64,000 nt of DNA, from positions 1,364,001-1,428,000 of the forward strand of contig NC_070561.1 of assembly GCF_026914185.1 (NCBI RefSeq), read 5' to 3'. Under the pieces are notes generated by a model that searched no databases, was not told the origin of the DNA, and saw nothing but the letters and a program-made list of their open reading frames with translations. Each line of letters begins with the position of its first letter. The stretch's first letter is position 1. Origin of the DNA: Puccinia triticina. Lineage: Eukaryota; Basidiomycota; Pucciniomycetes; Pucciniales; Pucciniaceae. This document shows, in pieces, positions 54,601-64,000 of the stretch. The translations under genes were made by a program, and so were the position numbers.

Positions 54601-57540
54601 ATGGAATCCTGCCCGCGCCAGTGAGTTTACGAACACCAGTAACGAGTCTTGGGTACATACCTCGGGTAGCATGCTCGCGTCAGCATCTCCACTCTCTCCT
54701 TTCGTCTCCCGCAGTCTCTCATCCAGCATTCTTCTCCTCGCCCCCTTCGTCTGATTGCAGGCACGACGAGCGGGAAGTCGAAGGCGAAGGGCTGGTGCGC
54801 CCCTCCGCTGCCAAGGGGCTTGGCTCCGAGGACAACCCGGCCCCTGGCGGCTCGCCGGCGCGGACCAGGAAGATCCGTCAGCGGAAGCTGCTCGTCAGTC
54901 TGGCCGGCCTGGCACTCATAGTCGCCATCATCATCATTGCAACCGTCGTCACCTTGCGCAAGTCCCGGCTGGGCGACTCTGGAGCAGCCAACCGCGCGGA
55001 CGGGGCGATTGTCACTGCTTCTGGCGATCTGCTCAAACTGTGGGGCGGAAACGGCGACAAAATTACAGTTCAGCCCAACCCGTTTGACTTGCCCCATGGC
55101 CGGAAAGTTGCGGATTTGCTGATTCTTGTTGTTGCATCATTATCCTCCAGACTGATAATGGCACGACCTTCGAGTACAGAAACCCGCTAGGAGGCACATG
55201 GGTTGCCGTTCCTTTCAATGATACCGCGAAACCTCAAGCGGATTCGCCGCCCTTGAACCAACCGTGGGATTATTCCAATCGACGGATTCTGGGCGTCAAC
55301 CTGGGAGGCTGGCTCGTCCTCGAACCTTTCATTACCCCGTACCTGTTTGAGCCCTTCAGCAGCCATGATGCCGATGGCAAGCCGTCCACGGTGGTCGACG
55401 AATGGACCCTGTCCACCGCACTCGGCGACAAACTCGCGTCGACCTTGGAGGACCATTACCGCACATTTATCACGGAAGAAGATTTCATGCAGATAGCTGC
55501 CGCCGGTCTCAATTGGGTTCGCCTGCCTGTGGGCTGGTGGATGATCGAAACCTGGGACGGGGAGCCGTTTCTGGAAGGCGTTTCTTTCAAGTATTTCCTC
55601 AAGGCTCTCCAGTGGGCGCGCAAGTACGGCTTGAGGGTCAACCTTGATCTGCATGCGGTTCCGGGCAGTCAGAACGGCTACAATCACTCCGGCAAACTAG
55701 GCTCCATCAACTTCCTGATCGGCTTGATGGGCGTCGCCAATGCGCAAAGGACGTTGAACTACATCCGCACACTCACCCAGTTTATCTCGCAGCCCCAATA
55801 CGTCAACGTCGTCCCGATGTTCTCTGTCTTGAACGAAGCCCTCACCCAGAAAATTGGCGTGCAACAGATGAGGTCGTTGTCAGTCAGTTTCACTTTCTTT
55901 TGGCCCTTCTTCGTCAATTTTTCAGCTTACCAGAAATCCTTTCCTTAGTTACCTTGAAGTATACCAAATGATGCGTGGAATCACGGGGTACGGAGCCGGG
56001 AAAGGGCCGATGATGATCATCCACGATGGATTCCAAGGAACCGGGGCCGGGCACACCGGATGGGGTGGATACTTGAAAGGCGCAGACCGGATCGGACTCG
56101 ATACTCACACATACTTCGCATTTGACAAACAAAGTAACGATTCTCTCGGGTACAATTCCTTCAAGCCGTGTACGTACTGGGCCAAAGGCTTCAACCAGAC
56201 CAACACCGACTTTGGCTTCAATTTCGCCGGAGAATATTCGCTTGCGGTGAACGACTGTGGGCTCTGGCTGAACAATGTCGGAGTAGGAAGCCGCTACGAC
56301 GGCACATACCCTAATACCAGCGGCCCCGACACCAAGAATTTCCCGAAGGTTGGCTCGTGCGATCCGTGGGAGGACTACCGGACGTGGAACGCGGACATGA
56401 AGAAGAGCATCGCCGACCTGGCCGCCACTTCGCAAGACGCGATGCAAAACTCATTCTTTTGGACGTGGAAGATCTCCCGTTCAGTGCGCACGCCCGACGT
56501 CAAGCCTAACCCGTTGTGGGATTACCAGCTCGGCTTGCAGCAAGGCTGGATCAGACCCGATGCCCGAGGAAGTGTTGGAGCCTGCGGAGTCATAGCCGCC
56601 CAACAAGGAGCCACCGCGCCAGTCCAGCCATGGGCCGGCAGATTTTCGGATTGGCAGACGGGCGCTGGCTCGGACGCGCCCCGAACCATCGATCCCGGTC
56701 AACTCGCGCTATATGGCCAGTGGCCACCGACCCAGATACTTGTCCAGCCAGGGGGAAACGGAGCGTACCCGGACGTCAACAATCTTCCGCAGTACACGCC
56801 GACAGGCACGCCCGTGATCCTGAAGCCGGACCCGCCCAGTCCTCGGGATTCCCCCGCGACCGCCTCCGTCGGGCCGGGGTCCGGATGGGCCAACGACGCG
56901 GACCGCGCCGGGTGGTACGTGCCCATCAAGGATTGCCACTACCCCGACCCCTGGGCCGCCGGCGGTCTGCCCGCTCCCACCGCAGCCTTCTGCGCCGGAA
57001 CCGCCCCGCAACCCGCTAAAACCTCGCCTCCTAGGCCCCGAAGACGATGAAGCTCTTCTATCTGCCTAAAAACCACACACACACACACAAGACTGTTGTA
57101 CCCGCTTTTCCAAAGACCATCCCTCGTGGTGGATTGACATATATATAAAGATGTACCTGTTTGACCCATTGTTTGTATCGGCTACTCACTACAATCTTAA
57201 CTTAATGACATCCTTCCTCCTCAATAATTCCCTGATTCTCTTCTACCCCTAAAACTTGTATCAGTGTATGGTGCAAATCCTCTCAAAGCTTGCCTTTCGG
57301 GACGAGGCTTCCATGCTGCTATGCCCTTTGATAGGCTTTGTTACTGTTGATAAAACACTTCCTGTAGCGCGTTCTTTCGCAAAATCTGTCTGAAGGCGTA
57401 GATCTACACATCCTGTTGCCCCAAGGCCGGCCTCCTCTTTCTTCCACTGACTTTTGGGTTGACAGTTTCTTTCCATTTTGACGCCATGTATCTGTACCCT
57501 ATGCGTACCCTTTTTCTCGACGTTGCACTAATTTTTTTGC
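54340..57540 (+). repeat. Segmental duplication, copy B (partner 36160-39345)
   Basis: Aligned over promoter, gene and 3' flank with copy A; see the matching entry. Confidence 0.85.
54601..57050 (+). CDS. Membrane-anchored GH5 exo-beta-1,3-glucanase, copy B (730 aa)
   Basis: Same role and architecture as copy A. Exons 54601-54620, 54761-55106, 55151-55875 and 55949-57050 join in phase. Exon 1 is only 20 nt: where copy A reads TGG and runs on to a donor at 36455, copy B has TGA, but that change creates GTGAGT, and splicing there gives MESCPRQ joined in frame to HDEREVEGEG. The membrane helix LAGLALIVAIIIIATVV is near residues 55-72. Both catalytic Glu (NEALT, AGEYS) are kept. The exon 3 product equals that of copy A, whereas exons 2 and 4 differ at many sites, and copy B is more GC-rich at third positions there. 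No disabling lesion is seen. Confidence 0.83.
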
Positions 57541-57917
57541 CGCGAGATGATCAAGACCGCCGAACTGAAAGAAGGCTTCCGGGGTGTTCTTAGACATGAC
57601 TGGTCTCGACGAGAGAGGGGATCTTGAAGCCCATTCGCAGACGATTAATTTCCGGCAGAATGCAGACGCCAGGCCCTGTTTGTCGAGTATGTGAAAAATT
57701 CAGGCGGTTAGTCAGGCTTGCTGAAGGGAAGGAAGGGCTCAGGAAAGCACGGCCTACACCGTAAACAAAAATCAATTCAAAACCTACCGAGGCTCAATTT
57801 TTTCCCACCCGCCATTCGTCATTCCTTTTGCGCTGCAAGCTCTCGATCAGGCTCTGCAGGAGTGCTGCGCACAGTCTCCCAGGGTGGCATGATTCGTGCC
57901 CCTGTTAAGAGAGATTC
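57051..57917. other. 3' flank of GH5 copy B and intergenic DNA
   Basis: Homologous to 38872-39345 as far as about 57540, including a short CA repeat at 57072. No gene thereafter. Confidence 0.5.
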
Positions 57918-58074
57918 TCAAAGGTTTGGCGAGCAGACACATAAGTCCTGCAGGTGTTCTTCTTTTTCTCGACCTTTCGTTCGCCAATCCGGAAGTGGTT
58001 TGTCCCCTGAATTGTCGGCGAGCAAAGATACTTGTAAGTGCAGTCCTATCCCCCAATTTCGCACGGCCGACCAC

Positions 58075-58175
58075 GACAGGATGGCCGAGTGGTTAAGGCG
58101 GCAGTTTTGAACCCGGGTTGACGGCTCTCCAGCTGCTTCACTTTGTGAGCGTGAGTTCAAACCTCACTCCTGTCG
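58075..58175 (+). tRNA. tRNA-Ser(UGA) with 19-nt intron
   Basis: Acceptor GACAGGA pairs with TCCTGTC, discriminator G. The D arm is GCCGAGTGGTTAAGGC. The anticodon stem GCAGT/GCTGC has loop bases giving anticodon TGA, then a 19-nt intron (CCCGGGTTGACGGCTCTCC) after position 37, the canonical site. The class II variable arm is TCAC TTT GTGA and the T arm GTGAG TTCAAAC CTCAC. A TTTTT run five bases downstream can end Pol III transcription. The mature length of 82 nt fits Ser. Confidence 0.93.
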
Positions 58176-58354
58176 GATGTTTTTGCCCCCTACCCGGGAG
58201 TATGTATTTAAATTTACTCCTCGCTGTTGGGCAACATCACAAAAATAACGGGTGTGATTCACCCGGTTAGGGCTATTTAGCCGGGACATTCCCGCGCCTC
58301 GGCTCCTAATCTCTTTTGCTCACCGAGATTGGAGACGGGATCCGCAAAAAAAGC

Positions 58355-58455
58355 CGACAGGAGTGAGGTTTGAACTCACGCTCACAAAGTGAAGCAGCTG
58401 GAGAGCCGTCAACCCGGGTTCAAAACTGCCGCCTTAACCACTCGGCCATCCTGTC
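58355..58455 (-). tRNA. tRNA-Ser(UGA) with 19-nt intron, inverted copy
   Basis: Sequence identical by eye to the plus-strand gene, intron included. Its downstream T7 run (58346-58350 region on plus as AAAAAAA) would act as terminator. The two genes are convergent. Confidence 0.93.
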
Positions 58456-58630
58456 GTGGTCGGCCGGACGAAATCGGGGTACAGGGATGCACTTACAAGT
58501 ATCTTTGCTTGCCGACAATTAATTAGGAGACAAACCAGGACAAACCACTTCCGGATTAGCGAACGAAAGGTCGAGAAAAAGGAGAACACTTGCAGAACTT
58601 GCGTGACTGCTCGCAAAACCTCTCAATATC

Positions 58631-59459
58631 TTTTTCTTAACATGGGGCACGAATAAGGGACATTCAACTTTTAAGAGGTCATGGATGTCCTGCATGGGTC
58701 TTAATTCTTGTCCGGGGGGGGATGGAGCGTGGCGCAGGGCCAAACTCCACGGACTTCCGAAGCAGTCACTGCCTATCAAGGTTGCAGGCGCAAGATATCT
58801 TCAAGCTTCTGAAAATTGGAGCAGAGCTTGCAGACACTCTGAACCTTTTTTTGTTCAAGGCTTATGTAGTGCATTCCACAGGTATGACGGTTGAGATGTA
58901 ACATTGCGGTAGAGGAAGTAGAGTAATGAAATAAAGACATGACATTTAATTACATTAAGGGTGAAGAACGACATCAAGTGGGGAAAGACAGATGAGTATA
59001 TAGGTTGGAACATTGCACTCCAAGCTCAAGGCCTCCTCACGGAGAGTCGACGAAAGCTGCACTGCACCCAAGTTCCAGTCGTTTTTGTCTATGATGTCGA
59101 GACGGCGCAGTGATAGAGTGAAGTTCTTGTTTCCCGTCCGGAGACGGGTCGTGAAAGTCAGTACTGCGTGCTTTTTGAAAGACATCAATTTACTCGACCG
59201 TAGTCGAGATAAGCGTTGTTCGTGAAGAAAAAAAAATCAGCAGGGCGAGCGGAGGCTCGGACTTTATATGTTTTGGAAACCGCCCGAGCTGTGGGTTCCT
59301 TGAATGCGCCTGCGCACTGCGCCTTTGACCGATAACTCTCCGGGGGAGTGCCGGGTAGACGTCACTCCATTGTCGAAAACTACCACAACTATCCCGATTG
59401 GTGGCACCTCTGAACGCGCGCAAATAGGAAAACTGTTACACCAACTGCCACATCAAAAA
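58631..59459. other. Intergenic region upstream of the hydratase gene
   Basis: A minus-strand frame 59188-58955 (MMSFKKHAVLTFTTRLRTGN..., 77 aa) is possible but has no recognised domain and may be chance. GC-rich DNA with a TATA-like tttatatg at 59262 lies about 200 bp before the hydratase ATG. Confidence 0.4.
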
Positions 59460-60819
59460 ATGATCAGGTCTTGCTCGTCCGTCTTCAGGTTTCGATTGAA
59501 CTCCGGCACGTTTGTTTCGAAGTCAGCAACTTCCAGCTATTCCCTACCAAGCTTGGATCGACGAAGGTATTCTATTTCGAAACCGGTCGTATACTTGGAT
59601 CATCCGCCGGAGAGCTCTGGTCTAGAGGGAATCACTTATCTCAACTTGAATCGGCCCGAAGCCAAGAACGCTATTTCAATGGAACTACTGCATCAAATGT
59701 CTACCTGCTTGGGCAAAGTAAGGTTCGATGGCACTCGTGTCTTGATTTTAAAGTCGTCCGTATCAGGATCGTTTTGTGCCGGTGCGGATCTCAAGGAGCG
59801 TCGCCAAATGAGCAAGGTCGAAGTCTCAAAATTCTTACACGACCTGCGTAACGCTTTACATGAGTTGGACACGCTTCCAATGCCCACGATTGCTGCCATC
59901 GACGGGCCTGCACTCGGTGGCGGGCTTGAGCTAGCACTAGCATGTGATCTCCGGGTCGCTGGTGTGTTCACTTGGAGACCAAAATCATCTTTCTTCATTC
60001 CTTGAGTCTGGAGAGGAAGTCATCTGATAACGTCTGCTTTGTTACTGGTGTTGAAAATAAGGACCTGGGGCCACTAAAATTGGGCTCACTGAGACCAAAT
60101 TGGGAATCATTCCAGGGTAAGAGTTCTCAATGCCAACATTCAAGTCAATGCTGATGCGATGTATTGGATCAAAATGACTTCAAGTATCTGAAAAGTGATA
60201 ATTTGTAACTTCTCATCAAGAGCTGGTGGGACACAGAGGGCTGCTCGTCTGCTTGGAATATCAAAAACGAAGGATTTGATATTTGGAGCGAAGATATTGG
60301 ACGCCAGGCAGGCTTTAGAGATAGGTTAGATCTGGGACTTTCCTCTGTTGTTATCACTTCAAAGCTTATAAAGATATTCTCTAGGCTTGGTGGATTATGT
60401 TTCTGATGCTCAAGTCTCAGCGGCAGACCATGCAAGCGAAGTCGCTCGCGGAATTCTTCCAAATGGTACTGCACTTTATTTATCCCAATCAGACTTCTCC
60501 CTGTTTTACTGAATGATGTGCTTTTACTTCCTTATGTTTACCCCATAGGGCCTGTGGCAATCAAAGCCGCCAAGCTAGCCATCAATCGTAGCGTTGAGGT
60601 TGATCTGTCAGTCGCACCCCTCAACTACATATGTACTTTTCGGCCCCTTTTACATACGAACGCGCTGATGTCATCAAAGCAATTTTATTATTCGAGCTTA
60701 GTGAAACCGGTCTTGACTTTGAACGACAATGCTACAATACAGTTTTGGAAACAAAGGATAGGATTGAAGGATTGAAAGCTTTCAATGAGAAACGCCAGCC
60801 GAGATTCACAGGCGAATAG
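59460..60819 (+). CDS. Methylglutaconyl-CoA hydratase-like enoyl-CoA hydratase, mitochondrial (AUH family)
   Basis: Crotonase-fold enzymes of this type hydrate 3-methylglutaconyl-CoA to HMG-CoA in leucine breakdown. Six exons (59460-59961, 60062-60116, 60221-60324, 60385-60465, 60549-60606, 60702-60819) join in phase, 305 aa. The N-terminus [16 protein letters not shown] plus further Arg/Ser sequence up to RRRYSISK looks like a mitochondrial presequence. Core blocks are [15 protein letters not shown], the oxyanion-hole motifs [10 protein letters not shown] and [20 protein letters not shown], and [21 protein letters not shown] with the catalytic Glu region. The C-terminus ([19 protein letters not shown]) matches the AUH ending. 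An upstream in-frame ATG at 59304 is possible, but the 59460 start puts the targeting peptide first. Substrate is inferred from overall likeness to AUH. Confidence 0.9.
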
Positions 60820-61081
60820 GATCACTGACAGCCCATCAACCGCTGATTAGATTGTTCCAGATTCAAGCTCCACACAAATTTTCTCAAGATATATAGCCGA
60901 GAAGATAGGAAACAGGGATCATTGATGTTGTATAAGGTTCTATATGTACAGATTCGGTTTGTTAAATTATCGTTACACATGCAGACATTGAATGCACAGA
61001 TGGAAGCCAGGATAGCCAGTAAGGCAACCCGAGCTGACGGTGCTAGGTTTAATGTTGGAGTTTTTTAACAATTTGTGAAGC
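60820..61081. other. Gap between convergent hydratase and hydrolase genes
   Basis: 262 bp, AT-rich, only 3' flanks of both genes. Confidence 0.6.
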
Positions 61082-63326
61082 TCACTGGGCATCGTTCTTC
61101 ATTCGGATTCCATCGCCTTCGAGCCAGCCGATGATTGCTTTTAAGTAAGGATGACCAGGAACTAATGCTTGCCCATGGGCAGCCCCAGAATCGAAGAGAA
61201 TCCCACCACTGCCGATTCGTTCGCTGGGGCTAGTATTTCCCGTTACCGGCCTAGAGTCTGGTCTATCAATCTCAACTTGAATGAGCGGCTCGTCGTGTCC
61301 TTGGGAGGAGTTGGACGTGTCTGGAGGTACTGGAAAAGCGTCTGTCATTCCTCCGTCCAGTAGATAGCGGCGGATTCTACTGGCATTGATTATTGCATCT
61401 TTACCCGATAGAAGTACGATGAAGCGTTTGGGGTCACGGAAGCCGGGAACCTGGTGTGGCCATAAAACCGCGTCTGCCCAGTTGAAACGTCGCCGAGTGT
61501 AAAAAGCCGTTCCCAATTCTTCCGCCATTCCGAATCGAAGTAGCTTTTCCAACCCTGTCTTTGGTTGTGAATACAAAAAGCTAAGATCATACTTCAATTA
61601 GATCGAAAGTCATGATGTTCCCCAGGCATCATCTCTTACTCACTTGTAGCACACGTGACCTTCCCTGATACGAAAAATAACAAAACAACGATGCTGATTT
61701 CAGAACTAGTGAGGTGCAAATTTAGACTAATAAACCTGACTGACCATAAAGCTATCGAAGGTTGATTTGGAGTTGATGGTTTGTAGTCAAGACGCCCGAT
61801 CCCCGATCAGCTGACACGTTGAATCAATGGAGTGTTTAATTCAACCACTCACCAAAACAAATTGGATCTAAGAGGCAACACCTCTTGACGAGCTTTGGGA
61901 AAGCTTTTATTATCCAGCCTGAAACCACCGTCCCGTTTGAATGTGCTAAGAGTTCAACTCCTGTCTCATGGAATCCAAGATCCTCGAAAACCTCGTTTAC
62001 ATCACCGGTCAGTTGAGTTTCATTAGGTGGAAGAAAGTAAGCCGGTGAGAATATCTCCATCCTAGTAGCGATCGAGCGATCGGGTCAAATTTGCCAAGAC
62101 AACGTGATTCATCTGAATTAGAAATCCATTTTCAACCTTTCATGTAAGAAGCAGCATTGATTATACCCACGAAATATGAGGCTGGACGAATATCATCACG
62201 GGTCTTTCATTACCCCACGCTGAAAACGCCAAGTACTTAATCAAGGTATTATACAGAAGGAATCCTGTGAATGGAAGTTCAGATGATGTTAACTTTAAGT
62301 TGATTTGTTTCTTTTGAAAAATGATAATAATAAACGGTGCTGCTCACCCGTTCCGATTCCGTGTATGAATAGAAGGGCGGGAGGTCTCTGATCAGCGGGT
62401 AGTTTTTTCCACGAATCGGGTACTCTGACGAAGTACTTGAGACCATTTTTTCGATTGGAGCAGCACTTGAGTTCAAAACCTTTGTATCTCAAGATCTGCC
62501 GGATTATCTCGTTCGCCGTCCACGTGAGTCCATAAGAAAGTGTTAAGGGTCTCAGGCTGGCTCTGACTGGATCCTTAAATAGCCTAATCGTTTTGTCGCT
62601 CAAGTATTCGTTGTATCCATCTGGCAGCCTTACCCCCACTCGCTTCTCGTAGGCGACCACAAGTTCGTCCAAATGCGGCAGGGTAGCATCTTCCTTTGAC
62701 TTGAGCTTGTCCTCCTCTTTAACTTCCTCCAAAGACTTGTTCAGAAGGGCGGCACAGAGCCATTCGAGGTGGTTCTCCCGGTATATATCTTCCCAGCGGC
62801 AATTTTGGAACCATATTGAATGATTCTCTCGGAAATCTTTGGCTTTCGGGTGGTCAAATGGTAATGGTTTGGTCAAAAATTCAGTCGACGGGGCTATTCC
62901 TAAATCTGGATCATGCTCTTTTTCGTCGGTGGTTCTTCTATATGGAGAGGATGGATCAGACTCGAGCCCACTTCCCAGGGCATGGATAATCAAATCCTTC
63001 AAGAGCTCGAGTGAACGGGGTGTCGAATGGGGTAAAGCCTGGGCGCATCGGATTAAGTAAAGACAGTATATGGAAAAGATTACTTCTAGCAGGCTGATGG
63101 CAAAGAGAATTTCGCCTCCCAGCGATAACCAATACTCTGTGGTGGTGGACGTGGATGAAAAAGCCGGGTAACGAGGAAATGACGATGGAAGAGGTAGAAT
63201 AGCCAATTGACCCCCCAATGATACCATTCGATAAATAACCACGAGCCAACAGCCACCAATGAAACCGTATACAAGTTTGATGCCCACATCTACGGCAAAG
63301 GCGGGGGCGTTGAATATCAACGACAT
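61082..63326 (-). CDS. Membrane alpha/beta-hydrolase, 598 aa
   Basis: Exons 63326-62348, 62264-62171, 62061-61853, 61659-61644 and 61580-61082 join in phase with GT-AG borders. The N-terminus has two hydrophobic stretches (VGIKLVYGFIGGCWLVVIY, about 14-32, and EILFAISLLEVIFSIYCLYL, about 70-90), suggesting a membrane anchor. A long linker is followed by the fold: ALLFIHGIGTG (oxyanion strand, about 316-326), VELLAHSNGT, where Ser in HSNG is the likely nucleophile, CCLLDPICFG, and HVCYNFLYSQPKTGLEK across the 16-nt exon. The Asp/His of the triad are probably RFIVLLSGKDAI and GAAHGQALV near the C-terminus. It resembles a conserved fungal hydrolase family of unknown substrate, possibly lipid. 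The start is the first ATG of the open frame. Confidence 0.82.
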
Positions 63327-64000
63327 TGATGTGCTTCCTGATCGGCCGCTATAGTTCCTATTTGATCTTTTGCGCGCTCTTTTATAAGCAGCTCGGAGTT
63401 TCCCAACTCCGATTCAAATACTTCTATTGGAGACCCCTTCGTTCAGGTGAATTTCAGAGCCTCGGGAGAGTGAGCTATAGCCTAGGCCCTATGGGCAGGT
63501 GGCTGCAAGCATCAAACTCAATGTTTTGGAATTATAAAGTCTTAAACCACATGGAAGTATCATACGCACCCTTACACGCAATCCTAGGATTCACTCCTGG
63601 TCCCCTAACAAAATCGACAATTTATGGTATCGACGATTTTCTGTTGAGCTGAATATTTTAAAACAAAAGGGGAAGCCGAAACTCAGATGGCTTCAATATT
63701 TTAAAAGTTTAAGGACATACTTCTTTCCAAAATCTAGCTCAACACACATGTTCAATCATGAACTTACAATTATGAGGAAAATCCAGCCAAAGGGTTCGGC
63801 AGGAATCTTATGTCGATCCTGAACGAAAAGTCAAATTCGCCAAGTGATTCTCTGGTGAGCCGTTGTAGGATCCAGAAAAGACGATGAGTTTATTGGTAGG
63901 CCGATGAGTGGGAGACGAGCAGCACTCCAGCTCGATGGATAGTCACTGCACTAAGAATATTTGTGTGTTTATTGGTTCAAAGGAATTGGTTTCTTATTGG
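63327..64000. other. Right edge, no supported gene
   Basis: Upstream of the hydrolase. A 108-codon plus-strand frame (63326-63652) overlaps the hydrolase start and has no protein-like features. The last 300 bp are AT-rich with no recognisable exon. Confidence 0.45.

Larger units (their letters stand above)
57918..58630. repeat. Inverted duplication carrying two tRNA genes
   Basis: Arms of about 260 bp (57918-58175 and 58355-58630) are inverse copies with a 179-bp spacer. The tRNA parts look identical; the 5' flanks (ctttttctcgacctttcgtt, ccggaagtggtttgtcc, gatacttgtaagtgca) are about 85-90% alike, with a small insertion in the right arm. Confidence 0.85.

Noticed and set aside
58955..59188. 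A 77-aa minus-strand gene
   Set aside because: No domain, start context or neighbour supports it; mentioned only within the intergenic entry.
63326..63652. A 108-aa plus-strand gene at the right edge
   Set aside because: It begins inside the divergent hydrolase start region and shows no protein-like composition.
1..64000. A biosynthetic cluster or defence system linking the host genes
   Set aside because: SSL1, inositol kinase, ALG8, GH5, hydratase and hydrolase serve unrelated housekeeping roles on mixed strands with transposons between them.

Overview
The window reads as nuclear DNA of a rust fungus (Pucciniales, most likely Puccinia; this is an inference). Host genes have many short GT-AG introns, about half the sequence is transposable elements including DIRS, Helitron and Ty1/copia types, and several proteins lack any family I recognise. 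No database search was possible. Exon models rest on reading-frame continuity, splice signals and homology I recognise.

Left host block (1-5.6 kb): the 5' end of an unrecognised acidic protein (minus), the TFIIH subunit gene SSL1 (plus, 8 exons), and an inositol polyphosphate kinase (minus, 3 exons). Next come three terminal-inverted-repeat elements (5.6-8.5 kb), one of them a 1.2-kb foldback with an exact 8-bp target duplication.

8.8-23.65 kb is a nested transposon stack. A minus-strand LTR retrotransposon (932-bp LTRs, 4.3-kb inside with no pol genes) has its right-hand LTR cut into three parts by a Helitron with a decayed Pif1-type helicase and by a DIRS-type element that has RT-RNase H but no tyrosine recombinase. 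Removing both restores a 932-bp LTR.

23.7-39 kb holds ALG8 (minus), a 420-aa unrecognised protein (plus), many MITEs, and the first of two membrane-anchored GH5 exo-beta-1,3-glucanase genes. The second copy lies 18.2 kb away at 54.6-57.05 kb. The copies share a nearly identical 1-kb core inside more diverged sequence, which suggests gene conversion.

Between them sit two Mutator-like MITEs, a second DIRS element (gag, RT-RNase H, tyrosine recombinase) whose recombinase gene is split by a copia element with 243-bp LTRs and a CCGGT target duplication, and a 405-aa unrecognised gene.

Right block (57-64 kb): two identical intron-containing tRNA-Ser(UGA) genes in a 260-bp-armed inverted repeat, a mitochondrial methylglutaconyl-CoA-hydratase-like gene (6 exons), and a membrane alpha/beta-hydrolase (5 exons, one of only 16 nt). 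The host genes have unrelated housekeeping roles and do not form a cluster.
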